Assembly: GCF_000425065.1 (NCBI RefSeq)
Contig: NZ_AULB01000042.1
Span: 1 to 53,241 of the forward strand
DNA length: 53,241 nucleotides
DNA from: Actinomadura rifamycini DSM 43936
Lineage (GTDB): Bacteria > Actinomycetota > Actinomycetes > Streptosporangiales > Streptosporangiaceae
Direction: 5' to 3'
Positions 23,738 through 32,536 of this stretch are shown one piece after another. Positions within the stretch are counted from its first letter, which is position 1. The number at the start of each line of letters is the position of its first letter. Position numbers and translations under genes: made by a program. The notes beneath the pieces are model-generated. The model was given only the letters and a program-made list of their open reading frames with translations. It made no database searches and was not told where the DNA came from.

Positions 23738-24523
23738 TCAGCGGCTCTCGACGATCTCCACCGGGTCGCCGACCGCCAGCGTGCCCACGGTGCGCGGAAC
23801 GCAGTTCTGGCCGAACAGCAGCCCGCCCTCCCCGGACCGGTAGGCGGCGAGCGTCCGCAGCGGCTCACGGCCCCGCTCGCCGGTCTCCTGGTCGGTCGTG
23901 GTGATCACGCAGCGGGTGCACGGCTTGATCGCCTCGATCAGCGTCCCGCCGATCCGCAGCAGCCGCGCGCCGTCCTCGCCGAACGCCCCGAGCCCCTCGA
24001 CCACGAGGCTCGGCCGGAACCGGTTCATCGGCAGCGGCTCGGCCAGCCGCCCGTTCAGGTCGTCCAGCGACTCCTTCGAGATCAGCAGCAGCGGGTACCC
24101 GTCCGCGTACTGCACGACCCCGCCGCCGCGGCTCGTCTCCCGCCGGCCCGCGAACCGGACGAGCCGGCACTCGCGCCCGAGCAGGTCCGCGAACCACGCG
24201 GCGGCCTCGTCGCCCTGGTCGACCCCCCGGCACTCCTTCCAGTGGACGAGCACGTCGCGCGGCTCGCCGTCCCCGGTCAGCGCCTTGTGGACGAGCGGCG
24301 CCGCGCCCGGCGCCGTCACCGTGAGGACCTCGCCGTCGAACGACGGCCGCATCAGCGCCATCGCCCCCGAGTCGCGCTGCGTGAGCGACCGGCCCTCCGC
24401 ATTGACGAGCATGAACTCCCGGTCGTACCGCAGGCCCGTCGGCAGCAGCTCGGCGGTGCGCAGCGCGGTGCCGCCGCCGCTCTTGACGGGGTAGACGTTG
24501 AGTTCGGTGAGCGTGGCCGGCAC
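23738..24523 (-). CDS. MOSC domain-containing protein
   Basis: 261 aa. N-terminal beta-barrel of MOSC proteins at about 4-95 (LTELNVYPVKSGGGTALRTA, YDREFMLVNAEGR), then the MOSC domain at 125-260 with DGYPLLLISKESLDDLN, MNRFRPSLVVEG and the conserved Cys pair in IKPCTRCVITT (Cys202, Cys205). MOSC proteins handle molybdenum cofactor or transfer sulfur, often reducing N-hydroxylated compounds. GTG 24523 is preceded by GGAGGAG. It lies 25 bases after purB on the same strand, so they are probably co-transcribed. The gene converges on the SUFU gene with a gap of only seven bases. Confidence 0.88.
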   Translation of the reverse strand: MPATLTELNVYPVKSGGGTALRTAELLPTGLRYDREFMLVNAEGRSLTQRDSGAMALMRPSFDGEVLTVTAPGAAPLVHKALTGDGEPRDVLVHWKECRGVDQGDEAAAWFADLLGRECRLVRFAGRRETSRGGGVVQYADGYPLLLISKESLDDLNGRLAEPLPMNRFRPSLVVEGLGAFGEDGARLLRIGGTLIEAIKPCTRCVITTTDQETGERGREPLRTLAAYRSGEGGLLFGQNCVPRTVGTLAVGDPVEIVESR

Positions 24524-24548
24524 GGCTCCTCCGGTCGTTTCGGTCGGG

Positions 24549-25859
24549 TCAGGTGAGGTCGGCGAGCCGGTCGAACACGGGGCCGAGCCGCTCGACGAAC
24601 CGCTCGGGACGGCACACCTCGTCCAGCCGTCCCTCGTCCAGGGACAGCCCGGCCTCCGCCGCGTGCCGGCGCAGCGTCTCGCGGAACGGCACCCCGGTCT
24701 CCCAGGTCTCCATGGCCGCCTTCTGCACCAGCGGGTACGCCTCGTCGTCGCGCGACATCCCCGCCTCGACCAGCTCCAGCAGGACCGTCGACGTGTAGAT
24801 CAGCCCGCCCGTCGACTCGAGGTTCTCGGTCATCCGGGCCTCGTCCACCACCAGGCCCGACATGAGGCGGTTCGTCAGGTTCAGCATGTAGTCCAGCGCG
24901 ACGGACGCGTCCGGGAGCGCGATCCGCTCGGTCGACGAGTGCGAGATGTCCCGCTCGTGCCACAGCGGGATGCCCTCCAGCACGGGCACGATCTGCGCCC
25001 GCACGATCCGCGCCATCCCCGCGAGCCGCTCCGAGATGATCGGGTTCTTCTTGTGCGGCATCGCCGACGAGCCCTTCTGGCCCTTGCCGAACGGCTCCCA
25101 CAGCTCCCGCACCTCGGTGCGCTGCCCGTGCCGCACCTCCAGCGCGATCGCCTCGCACACCGTCGCCATGATCGCGAGCGCCGACACCCACTCGCTGATG
25201 CCGTCCCGCATGACGACCTGCGTCGACACGTCCGCGCACCGGAGCCCGAGCTCCCGCGCCACGTGCGCCTCGATCGCGGGGTCGATGTTGGAGTACGTCC
25301 CGACCGCCCCGGAGATCGCCATCACGCCCACCGACTCGCGCGCCCGGCGCAGCCGGTCGCGGGACCGCGCCATCGCGAACGCGAAGTCCGCGACCCGGTG
25401 GCCCCAGACGTCCGGCTCCCCGTGGATCCCGTGCGTCCGGCCCACCCGCAGCGTCCCCTTGTGGGCCAGCGCGTGGTCCCGCAGCGTCGCGACCAGCGCG
25501 TCCGCCTTCGCCAGCAGGATGTCGGTCGCCTCGACTAGTTGCAGCGCGAGCGCCGTGTCCAGCAGGTCCGACGACGTCATGCCGAAGTGCACGTACCGCG
25601 CGGCCTCGCGCGGCTCGGTGTTGTCCGCCCACGCCGACAGGAACGCGATCACGTCGTGCTGCGTGACCGCCTCGATCTCGTGCACGGCCTCCGGCGTCGG
25701 CGGCGGCGCCTTGCGCACCGGCTCCACCACCTCCGGCGGGACCGTGCCGGCCGCGGCGTGGGCCTCGACGACGAGGACCTCCACCTTGCACCACAGCTCG
25801 TACTTGTGCGCGTCGCTCCAGACGCGCCCCATCTCCGGAAGGGTGTACCGCTCAATCAC
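24549..25859 (-). CDS. purB: Adenylosuccinate lyase
   Basis: 436 aa member of the fumarase/aspartase superfamily. It cleaves SAICAR and adenylosuccinate, releasing fumarate, in IMP and AMP synthesis. Landmarks: YVHFGMTSSDLLDTALALQ, RTHGIHGEPDVWGHRVADF with the catalytic His, and the signature GSSAMPHKKNPIISE with the mobile catalytic Ser loop (about residues 260-275). It starts at GTG 25859 and begins VIERYTLPEMGRVWSD as in its family. No good ribosome binding site is seen, so the message may be leaderless. It is followed by the MOSC gene and preceded by ltrA and purD on the same strand. Confidence 0.95.
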   Translation of the reverse strand: MIERYTLPEMGRVWSDAHKYELWCKVEVLVVEAHAAAGTVPPEVVEPVRKAPPPTPEAVHEIEAVTQHDVIAFLSAWADNTEPREAARYVHFGMTSSDLLDTALALQLVEATDILLAKADALVATLRDHALAHKGTLRVGRTHGIHGEPDVWGHRVADFAFAMARSRDRLRRARESVGVMAISGAVGTYSNIDPAIEAHVARELGLRCADVSTQVVMRDGISEWVSALAIMATVCEAIALEVRHGQRTEVRELWEPFGKGQKGSSAMPHKKNPIISERLAGMARIVRAQIVPVLEGIPLWHERDISHSSTERIALPDASVALDYMLNLTNRLMSGLVVDEARMTENLESTGGLIYTSTVLLELVEAGMSRDDEAYPLVQKAAMETWETGVPFRETLRRHAAEAGLSLDEGRLDEVCRPERFVERLGPVFDRLADLT

Positions 25860-26002
25860 GCGACGATTGTCCCAGGTCCAGGAACACGATGACGCGGCGG
25901 CCTGAAGTTCGCTCGTGCGCGGGCGTGTTCGGTCCCGGGCCTGCGCGGGGGCCTTGGTGCGGGCGCGGGGCCGGGGGGCGGGGCTCGTGGGCGGTGTGCG
26001 GG

Positions 26003-27160
26003 TCAGGCGGGGGTCGGGGCGGGGTGGTGGTCGGGGTGGTCGGTCCGGCTGCGGCGGGGGTGGCGGCGTTCGAGGAGGACCGCGGCGGCGAGGACGAGGA
26101 TGAGGGCGGCGATCTCGGCGGCGGCGAGCCAGAGGCCGAGCGGGACGGTGGCCAGGGCGGCGACGGCGGCGCCGAGGCGGATGCCGGACGGGCCGATGCG
26201 CATCACGCGGCGGAACAGGACGTCGCCCGCGAGGTAGAGGGCGACGCCGCCCGCGATGGCGAGGGCCGTCCCGGGCTTGAGGTGCTCCCAGGCGTGCTCG
26301 ACGGCCTTCTTCATCCCGGCCGCCGCCACGAGGACGCCGATGATCAGCGGGATGTGCGCGTAGAAGTAGCCGAACATCGTCATCTGGACGCGGCGGACGT
26401 CGTCGGCGGCGGCCAGCGACGCCTCCGCGCGCTCGTCGTCGCCGGTGAAGTACGTCCACCAGACGGCCGCGGCGAGGGCGAGGCCGAGCAGCGCGGCGAC
26501 GACGAGGCCCGCGTCCAGCTCGGCGTGCGCGGCGCCCGTCCCCACGGAGATGATCGACTCGCCGAGGGTGATCATGACGAGCAGGCCGTGCCGCTCGACG
26601 ATGTGCTCGGGGCGGATGCTGAACAGGCCGCCCGCCGGGACGATGTACGGCTGGACGATCGGCACGACCAGCGCGAGCGTCCACAGCGCGTACACGACGG
26701 GGCCGCCGTCGAGCAGGCCGGCGACGATGATCAGCACGGCGGCCAGCAGGTTCGCGGGGAGGACGCGCAGGATGTTCGGGTTGCCGCGGGCGTACAGGAC
26801 GACGTGCGCGAGGACGAGCAGCAGGTAGCCGAGGCCCCAGACGAGCCCGCCGCCGCCGGTGAACGCGGTCGGGGTCCCGATGGCGACCATGAAGAACCCG
26901 CCCATGCCCGCGAGGATCAGCAGCCGGTGGGGCGTGGTCCTCGGCGCGGTCATGTTCGTCAGCCAGGCGTACCCGCCGTACATCCACCAGAGGACGCCGA
27001 ACATCAGGACGATCTGGAAAACGCCGAGCGGGGTGAACTCGCCGATCAGGACGTCGGTCAGCCAGATCAGCGTGAAGACGAACACGAGGTCGAAGAAGAG
27101 CTCCAGCGTCGTGACGCCGTAGACCTCCTCCTCGTCCGTGGGGGTGGGGGAGGAGGTCAT
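26003..27160 (-). CDS. Low temperature requirement A (LtrA) family membrane protein
   Basis: 385 aa with about ten hydrophobic segments. The family signature is at the N-terminus: TTLELFFDLVFVFTLIWLTD, followed by WWMYGGYAWLTN and, mid-protein, IRPEHIVERHGLLVMITLGES with conserved Glu, His and Arg. LtrA proteins sit in the cytoplasmic membrane; their biochemical role is unsettled. It lies 39 bases after purD on the same strand, but the gap contains two GTAATCAT repeats and could hold a separate promoter. The start is ATG 27160 with AAAGG upstream. The 143 bases between it and purB hold no gene. Confidence 0.9.
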   Translation of the reverse strand: MTSSPTPTDEEEVYGVTTLELFFDLVFVFTLIWLTDVLIGEFTPLGVFQIVLMFGVLWWMYGGYAWLTNMTAPRTTPHRLLILAGMGGFFMVAIGTPTAFTGGGGLVWGLGYLLLVLAHVVLYARGNPNILRVLPANLLAAVLIIVAGLLDGGPVVYALWTLALVVPIVQPYIVPAGGLFSIRPEHIVERHGLLVMITLGESIISVGTGAAHAELDAGLVVAALLGLALAAAVWWTYFTGDDERAEASLAAADDVRRVQMTMFGYFYAHIPLIIGVLVAAAGMKKAVEHAWEHLKPGTALAIAGGVALYLAGDVLFRRVMRIGPSGIRLGAAVAALATVPLGLWLAAAEIAALILVLAAAVLLERRHPRRSRTDHPDHHPAPTPA

Positions 27161-27199
27161 GAGCCAGCCTTTGGGGGTTATGTCCGTGTAATCATGTAA

Positions 27200-28456
27200 T
27201 CATGACACGGCTTCGGCGGCCGTGCGGGCGATATCGGTCCGGTGGTGCGAGCCGCGCAGGCCGATCTTCCCGACCGCCTCGTACGCCGCCGCGCGGGCCG
27301 CCGCGAGGTCCGCGCCCGTGCCGACGACGCTCAGCACGCGGCCGCCGCTCGCGACGAGCCGTCCGGAGTCGAAGTCCAGGCTCGTGCCCGCGTGCAGGAC
27401 GTACGCGCCGTCCACGGCGTCCGCCTCCGCCAGGCCCGTGATCGTGTCGCCCTTCACCGGCGACGCCGGGTAGTCCTCGGCCGCCACGACGACCGTGACG
27501 GCGGCGCCCGGGTGCCACTCGGGCCGGGCGTCGGGGTCGAGGCCGCCGATCGCGCACGCCTGCAGGAGCGTCGCGACGGGGGTGGCGAGCCGGTCCAGGA
27601 CGACCTGCGTCTCGGGGTCGCCGAACCGCGCGTTGAACTCGACCACGCGGACGCCCTTCGACGTCAGCGCGAGGCCCGCGTACAGGGTGCCGACGTACGG
27701 GGTCTCGCGGCGGCGCAGCTCGTCCAGCGTCGGCTGCACGACCGTGGCCATGACCTCGTCGACCAGGCCCTCCGGCGCCCACGGCAGCGGCGTGTAGGCG
27801 CCCATGCCGCCGGTGTTCGGGCCCGCGTCGCCGTCGAGGGCGCGCTTGAAGTCCTGCGCGGGCGGCAGGGGCACGGCGTGCCGGCCGTCGCACAGCGCGA
27901 ACAGCGACACCTCCGGGCCGTCCAGGAACTCCTCGATCACGACCCGGTCGCACGCCTCCGCGTGCGCCAGCGCCACGTCGCGGTCCTCGGTCACCACGAC
28001 GCCCTTGCCCGCCGCGAGCCCGTCGTCCTTCACCACGTAGGGCGGGCCGAACGCGTCGAGGGCCTCCTCCGCCTCCGCGCGGGACGAGCAGACGCGCGCG
28101 TCCGCCGTCGGCACCCCGGCCGCCGCCATGATCTCCTTGGCGAACGCCTTCGACCCCTCGATGCGGGCCGCCTCCCGGTCCGGGCCGAAGCACGGGACGC
28201 CCGCCGCGCGCAGCGCGTCCCCGACGCCCGCGACCAGCGGCGCCTCGGGCCCGATCACCACCAGTTCGGCGCGCAGCCGCGCGGCGAGCCCGGTCACCGC
28301 CGCGGGATCGGACGGGTCGAGCTGGTGGTTGTCCGCGATCTCCGCCGTGCCGGGGTTGCCCGGGGCGCAGTGGAGGGCGGTGACGGCAGGGTCGCGGTGC
28401 AGGGCGCGGGCGAGCGCATGCTCGCGGCCACCCGATCCAAGGACGAGTACTCGCAC
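27200..28456 (-). CDS. purD: Phosphoribosylamine-glycine ligase (GAR synthetase)
   Basis: 418 aa ATP-grasp enzyme joining phosphoribosylamine and glycine in the second step of purine synthesis. N-domain: VLVLGSGGREHALARAL; ATP-grasp region: GSKAFAKEIMAAAGVPTA, PPYVVKDDGLAAGKGVVV, VIEEFLDGPEVSLFALCDG; glycine-site blocks: GPNTGGMGAYTPLPWAP and RFGDPETQVVL. Length and motifs are complete. The start is GTG 28456 with TAAGCT eight bases upstream and no ribosome binding site, suggesting a leaderless message. It heads the purD, ltrA, purB, MOSC group. Confidence 0.96.
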   Translation of the reverse strand: MRVLVLGSGGREHALARALHRDPAVTALHCAPGNPGTAEIADNHQLDPSDPAAVTGLAARLRAELVVIGPEAPLVAGVGDALRAAGVPCFGPDREAARIEGSKAFAKEIMAAAGVPTADARVCSSRAEAEEALDAFGPPYVVKDDGLAAGKGVVVTEDRDVALAHAEACDRVVIEEFLDGPEVSLFALCDGRHAVPLPPAQDFKRALDGDAGPNTGGMGAYTPLPWAPEGLVDEVMATVVQPTLDELRRRETPYVGTLYAGLALTSKGVRVVEFNARFGDPETQVVLDRLATPVATLLQACAIGGLDPDARPEWHPGAAVTVVVAAEDYPASPVKGDTITGLAEADAVDGAYVLHAGTSLDFDSGRLVASGGRVLSVVGTGADLAAARAAAYEAVGKIGLRGSHHRTDIARTAAEAVS

Positions 28457-28470
28457 GTCACGCGAGCTTA
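28456..28470 (-). promoter_or_regulatory. -10 element of purD, leaderless start
   Basis: TAAGCT (28470-28465 on the minus strand) fits the actinobacterial TANNNT pattern. Eight bases separate it from the GTG of purD, so transcription should begin at or next to the start codon. A clear -35 is not visible. Confidence 0.5.
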
Positions 28471-28630
28471 CCGATCCGGCGGCCGCGGGGCGGTTCGTCC
28501 GATGAGTCCGCCGTCACACCGGGGTGCGGTGAACTTCCCCGAACCTCACGACGTCCTAACGATCGGCTGGTACGCTGCGATCGGCCTTGACAGACCGTGG
28601 TCGTGGTGTGTCCGGAAGGAGGTGGTCGGG

Positions 28631-28738
28631 ATGAGTCCTGGTGATCCTTGCAGTTCGCCGGAGAACCCTCACAGTCCGATGACTGTCCGTCCGTCCGCCT
28701 CCCTCTGGCGTCCGGCCGCCCCCGCGCGCTCCCTCTAG
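28631..28738 (+). CDS. Proline-rich 35-codon leader ORF of corA
   Basis: The ATG follows AAGGAGGT by about nine bases, one of the best ribosome binding sites in the window. The peptide has eight prolines in 35 residues, with the N-terminal half MSPGDPCSSPENPHSP especially rich and carrying Asp and Glu next to prolines. It ends 45 bases before corA, with a GC hairpin between. Enterobacterial mgtA and corA genes are preceded by short Pro-codon leader peptides (mgtL, corL) whose translation controls the transporter; this looks like an actinobacterial counterpart. The functional link is inferred. Confidence 0.55.
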   Translation: MSPGDPCSSPENPHSPMTVRPSASLWRPAAPARSL

Positions 28739-28744
28739 GGTCGA

Positions 28745-28759
28745 GCGCGCGATGCGCGC
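28745..28759 (+). promoter_or_regulatory. Hairpin between leader ORF and corA
   Basis: GCGCGC and GCGCGC (self-complementary arms) flank a GAT loop, seven bases after the leader stop codon. A ribosome finishing or stalling in the leader would influence whether it forms. There is no T-tract. Confidence 0.4.
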
Positions 28760-28783
28760 GTGGCCGGCGGTTAGGAGCACCTC

Positions 28784-29869
28784 ATGGCCATGACGCGAGT
28801 CCGTCCCACCCGCGCGCTGTTCAAGGCGCGCCGCCCCCAGGGCACGCCGCGGCAGGGCCCGCCCCGGGGCTCCGCCGTCATCGACTGGGCCGCCTACATC
28901 GACGGCCACCGCGTCTGCACCGACACCGTCGGGGACGCCGTCCGCCTCATCCGCGACGGCCGCCTCACCCCCGAGGGCGACAGCGCCGGCTTCGTCTGGG
29001 TCGGGCTGCACGAACCGTCCGCGACCGAGCTGGCCGACCTCGCCGAGGTGTTCGGGCTGCACCCGCTCGCCGTCGAGGACGCCATCCACGCGCACCAGCG
29101 CCCGAAGCACGAGCGCTACGACGACGTCCACTTCGTCGTGATGAAGACCGTCGGCTACGTCCCGGGCGAGGACGGCTCCGAGGTCGTCGAGACCGGCGAG
29201 ATCATGATCTTCTGCGGGCCCGACTTCGTCGTGACCGTCCGGCACGGCACCCACGGCGAGCTCGCGCCCGTCCGCACCCGCCTCGAACGCGACCCGTCCC
29301 GGCTCGTGCACGGCCCGGCCGCCGTCCTGCACGCCGTCACCGACCACGTCGTCGACGGGTACGTCAACGTCGCCGACGCCGTCCAGGAGGACATCGACGA
29401 GGTCGAGGAGGCCGTCTTCTCGCCCGAGCGGACGGACGAGTCGCGCCGCATCTACCGGCTCAAGCGCGAGGTCATCCAGCTCAAGCGGGCCGTCGGCCCC
29501 CTCGCGGGCCCGCTGCGCAGCCTGTCCGGCCGCCGGTTCGTCCCGGCGGAGATCAAGGAGTACCTGCGCGACGTCGAGGACCACCTCACCCGCGTCCGCG
29601 AGCAGGTCGAGTCCTACGACGAGCTGCTGAACCCGATCCTGCAGGCGCACATGACGCAGGTGACGGTCGCCGACAACCAGGACATGCGCAAGATCTCCGC
29701 CTGGGGCGCGATCTTCATGGTGCCCACCGCCATCGCGGGCATCTACGGCATGAACTTCGACGTCATGCCCGAGACCGACTGGCGGTACGGCTACTTCATG
29801 ATCCTCGGCGTCATCGGCCTCGCCTGCCTGTCCCTCTACCGCGGGTTCCGCCGCAACGGCTGGCTCTGA
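28784..29869 (+). CDS. corA: CorA-family magnesium/divalent metal transporter
   Basis: 361 aa. A large N-terminal cytoplasmic domain (about 1-260) includes FVWVGLHEPSATELADLAEVF, HPLAVEDAIHAHQRPKHERYDD and the long stalk helix with RRIYRLKREVIQLKRAV. Two C-terminal membrane helices follow, with the selectivity motif YGMN after the first (IAGIYGMNF, about 320-328). This is the complete CorA pattern; it forms a homopentameric channel for Mg2+ or similar ions. ATG 28784 follows TAGGAG. Expression is probably influenced by the proline-rich leader ORF upstream. Confidence 0.95.
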   Translation: MAMTRVRPTRALFKARRPQGTPRQGPPRGSAVIDWAAYIDGHRVCTDTVGDAVRLIRDGRLTPEGDSAGFVWVGLHEPSATELADLAEVFGLHPLAVEDAIHAHQRPKHERYDDVHFVVMKTVGYVPGEDGSEVVETGEIMIFCGPDFVVTVRHGTHGELAPVRTRLERDPSRLVHGPAAVLHAVTDHVVDGYVNVADAVQEDIDEVEEAVFSPERTDESRRIYRLKREVIQLKRAVGPLAGPLRSLSGRRFVPAEIKEYLRDVEDHLTRVREQVESYDELLNPILQAHMTQVTVADNQDMRKISAWGAIFMVPTAIAGIYGMNFDVMPETDWRYGYFMILGVIGLACLSLYRGFRRNGWL

Positions 29870-29878
29870 CCCGCCGGT

Positions 29879-30556
29879 TCAGAGCTGCCCGAACACCCAG
29901 CCGACCGCCTGCCGCCGCAGCTCCTCCGCGATGACGGAGTTCCCGCCCGGCGGGGCGGCGGTGTCCCGCGGGACGGGCGCGGCGTACGACACCGTCGGGC
30001 CGGCCGCGGCCTCCGGATCGGACGGGTCGGCGAGCACGCCCCCGAACCGCAGGTCGCCCGCGAACCACAGCACCCCGTATCCGTCGGTCAGCGACATCCA
30101 CGTGCGGTGCTGGAGCCGGGTCTTCAGCACCGCCGCCGTGTTCTCGTTCGGGTCCAGCAGGAACACGTGGACCGTCGCGCCCCACGTGTGCGCCTCGACC
30201 TGCTCCACGCGGCACGGCCACACCTGCCACGGCTCGCGCTCGAGGACCGGCGCGAGCGCGTTCGCCTCCGGGCCCGTCAGCGACCCGACGGACGGCCGGT
30301 CGTTGCGCTCCATCACCCACATGAAGAGGCAGAACACGGGCATGACCACGCAGGCGACGGCGACGAGGGCGGCGCTCTCGAACTGCACGGCGAGCACCAC
30401 CGCCAGCACCGCCGTCCCGACCACCGCCAGCACGACCATGAAGCGGCGCATCCTGCGCGCCCTCTCCATGGGCGGGCGAAGCTGCTCCAGTACCGCGGGA
30501 GTGGTGGCCGCGGCCGGTTCGGGGGAGACCGCGTAACCGAAGCGCCTGGCGAGCAT
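29879..30556 (-). CDS. Hypothetical two-helix membrane protein
   Basis: 225 aa from ATG 30556, chosen for GGAGG five bases upstream; longer frames lack a ribosome binding site. The N-terminal cytoplasmic part (MLARRFGYAVSPEP) is followed by two adjacent membrane helices at about 39-58 and 61-82 (FMVVLAVVGTAVLAVVL and AALVAVACVVMPVFCLFMW), and then a soluble domain of 140 residues with a beta-rich look (TVHVFLLDPNENTAAVLKTR, YGVLWFAGDLRFGGVL). It may be a PH-like or sensor domain. Family not recognised. Converges on corA with nine bases between stops. Confidence 0.65.
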   Translation of the reverse strand: MLARRFGYAVSPEPAAATTPAVLEQLRPPMERARRMRRFMVVLAVVGTAVLAVVLAVQFESAALVAVACVVMPVFCLFMWVMERNDRPSVGSLTGPEANALAPVLEREPWQVWPCRVEQVEAHTWGATVHVFLLDPNENTAAVLKTRLQHRTWMSLTDGYGVLWFAGDLRFGGVLADPSDPEAAAGPTVSYAAPVPRDTAAPPGGNSVIAEELRRQAVGWVFGQL

Positions 30557-30654
30557 CGAAGCCTCCAACGACCGGGCACCGTACCGGTCGCCGATCATCA
30601 TCCTCAGAACGCCCGGCCCCCGGCAAGCGCGGTCCGGGTGCGGCCGTCCGGCGA

Positions 30655-31287
30655 TCAGTTCCGCGCCGCGCGGGGGGTGCCGCCGTCCGGGGGGAAGAGG
30701 GCGGCTTCCAGGACGGCGACGAGCGTGTCCGCGGCGGCCGCGGTGTCGTAGCCGTCGTCGCGCAGCCACTCCCCGACGATCCCGTCGATCGCGCCGCCCG
30801 CGATGATCGCGAGCGTCCGGGGGTCCGGTCCCGGCCCGAGCCCGCGAGCCCCGCGGGCGGCCGCGAGGAGGCCGGCGAGAGGCCCCCAGCGCGTCTCCCC
30901 CGCGGGCGGGCCGGCGGCGGCCATCGCTTCGGTGATCATGCGGGCGTGGTCGCGGTGCTCGGCCAGGTGCCCCACCATCCGCCGCACGTACACGGCCGGG
31001 GCGCGGTCGGCCGGGGCCGCGTCGACGGCCGCGCCGACCTCGGCCACGAGCGCGTCCAGGACGTGGTCGAGCGCCGCCGCCACGACCGCGTCCCTGGACG
31101 CGAAGTGGTACAGCACCGCCCCCTTGGTGATCCCCGCGGTCCGCGCGATCCGGGTCAGCGACGCGGCGGCGTACCCCTCCTGCGCCACCAGGTCGATCGT
31201 GATCCGGATGAGCTGCTCGCGCCGCGCCCGCTCGATGAAGCTGCGCGTCTCGTCCGTCTTCCCGGGTGCGGGTCCCCTGGCGGTCAT
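30655..31287 (-). CDS. TetR-family transcriptional regulator
   Basis: 210 aa. The helix-turn-helix covers about 20-65: RREQLIRITIDLVAQEGYAAASLTRIARTAGITKGAVLYHFASR in sequential blocks, ending in the usual YHFASRD. The C-terminal ligand domain has a TetR_C-like helix bundle. It is divergent from an alpha/beta hydrolase gene, with an inverted repeat between them, and probably represses itself and the hydrolase. The 98 bases after it hold no gene. Confidence 0.9.
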   Translation of the reverse strand: MTARGPAPGKTDETRSFIERARREQLIRITIDLVAQEGYAAASLTRIARTAGITKGAVLYHFASRDAVVAAALDHVLDALVAEVGAAVDAAPADRAPAVYVRRMVGHLAEHRDHARMITEAMAAAGPPAGETRWGPLAGLLAAARGARGLGPGPDPRTLAIIAGGAIDGIVGEWLRDDGYDTAAAADTLVAVLEAALFPPDGGTPRAARN

Positions 31288-31318
31288 GGCAGGACGCTAC
31301 CCCATCCCGCAGTACTGT

Positions 31319-31350
31319 TGAACGACGGTGAGAAATTTGACCGCTGTTCA
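31319..31350. promoter_or_regulatory. Putative TetR operator between tetR and hydrolase
   Basis: TGAACGACGGT (31319-31329) and ACCGCTGTTCA (31340-31350) form an inverted repeat with 9 of 11 positions matching and a 10-base AT-rich spacer. It sits between divergent start codons and directly before the hydrolase ribosome binding site. Confidence 0.6.
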
Positions 31351-31362
31351 GAAGGAGGGGCG

Positions 31363-32400
31363 ATGGCCGGGAGCGAGCAGGCCGGGAGCGAGCGGGATCC
31401 CCAGGCCGCCGGGGAGGAAGCGGCGCCGGCACGGCGGACCGGGAGGCGCCGCCGCCGGCTGAAGATCGCGGCCGGGGCCGTCGCGGCCGTCGTCGTGGTC
31501 CTCGCGTTCGCCCTGCGCGCGCCGTCCCCGGTGGGCCACTGGAACGGCGCCGAGGCGCGCGCGGAGTTCCTGGCCGCCTACGACCGGGCGATGGCCGCCA
31601 TGCCGCGGCCGGCCGCGACGCTGGACGTGCGCACCGACTTCGGGTTCGTCCGGGTCTACCGGTTCGAGGGCACCGCGGACCGGGCCGAGCCGCTGGTGCT
31701 GCTGCCCGGCCGGGCGTCGGCGTCGCCGGTATGGGCCGACAACCTGCCGCACCTGCTCGGGGTCGGCGACGTCTACACGCTCGACCTGCTGGGCGAGCCG
31801 GGCCGGAGCGTCCAGGACGCGCCCATCGCCTCCGCCGCCGACCAGGCCGCCTGGCTGCACCAGGTACTGGAGCGGCTGCCGGAGCACTCCTTCCACGTGG
31901 TCGGGATGTCGATCGGCGGGTGGACGGCCGCGAACCTCGCGGTGCGCGAACCGGCGAAGGTCGCCACCCTGACGCTCCTCGACCCGGTGTACACGTTCAC
32001 CGACATACCGATCGGGACGGCGGTCCGCGCCATCCCGGCCTCGGTGCCGTGGCTGCCGAAGTCCTGGCGCGACGCGTTCAACTCCTACACCGCCGGCGGG
32101 GCTCCGGTGGAGGACGTGCCGGTGGCGGACATGATCGAGCGCGGCATGAAGGGCTACACCCTGCGGCTCCCGCAGCCGTCCCGCATCGACGAGCGGGCGC
32201 TGCGCCGCATCGGGACGCCCGTCCTGGCGCTCCTCGCCGGCGAGTCGGTGATGCACGACCCCGGCGCGTCCCGGGAGGTCGCCGAACGCGCGCTGCGGAG
32301 CGGCACGGTGAAGGTCTACCCGGACGCCTCGCACGCGATCAACGGGGAGTACCCCGAGAGGGTCGCCGCCGACATCGCCGCGTTCCTCGACGCCGCCTGA
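31363..32400 (+). CDS. Membrane-anchored alpha/beta hydrolase
   Basis: 345 aa. A basic N-terminus (RRTGRRRRRLK) leads into one membrane helix at about 34-52, so the catalytic domain should face outside. The alpha/beta hydrolase core follows: LVLLPGRASASPVW (oxyanion region), VYTLDLLGEPGRS, the nucleophile elbow GMSIGG (Ser183), and the catalytic His in DASHAINGEYPERV near the end. The substrate could be an ester, lactone or epoxide and cannot be deduced. ATG 31363 follows AAGGAGGGG. Divergent from a TetR gene. Confidence 0.88.
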   Translation: MAGSEQAGSERDPQAAGEEAAPARRTGRRRRRLKIAAGAVAAVVVVLAFALRAPSPVGHWNGAEARAEFLAAYDRAMAAMPRPAATLDVRTDFGFVRVYRFEGTADRAEPLVLLPGRASASPVWADNLPHLLGVGDVYTLDLLGEPGRSVQDAPIASAADQAAWLHQVLERLPEHSFHVVGMSIGGWTAANLAVREPAKVATLTLLDPVYTFTDIPIGTAVRAIPASVPWLPKSWRDAFNSYTAGGAPVEDVPVADMIERGMKGYTLRLPQPSRIDERALRRIGTPVLALLAGESVMHDPGASREVAERALRSGTVKVYPDASHAINGEYPERVAADIAAFLDAA

Positions 32401-32536
32401 CGCCGCCGGACCCTCCGGCAGGCGCGCGCAGAGCCGGCGGGCCCGGAGGCCGGAATCGCGCGCCGCGTCCGCGCAACCGGTCGGGGCGGGTCGGGATAGA
32501 GCAGGGTGTCAGCACTCCCCAGACGTGGAGGACCCC

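Noticed and set aside
28587..28592. Perfect TTGACA before the corA leader ORF
   Set aside because: No acceptable -10 lies 15-19 bases downstream, so a promoter here is not supported.
28457..28783. M-box (ykoK) magnesium riboswitch before corA
   Set aside because: The conserved M-box blocks could not be found; the visible control element is the proline-rich leader ORF.
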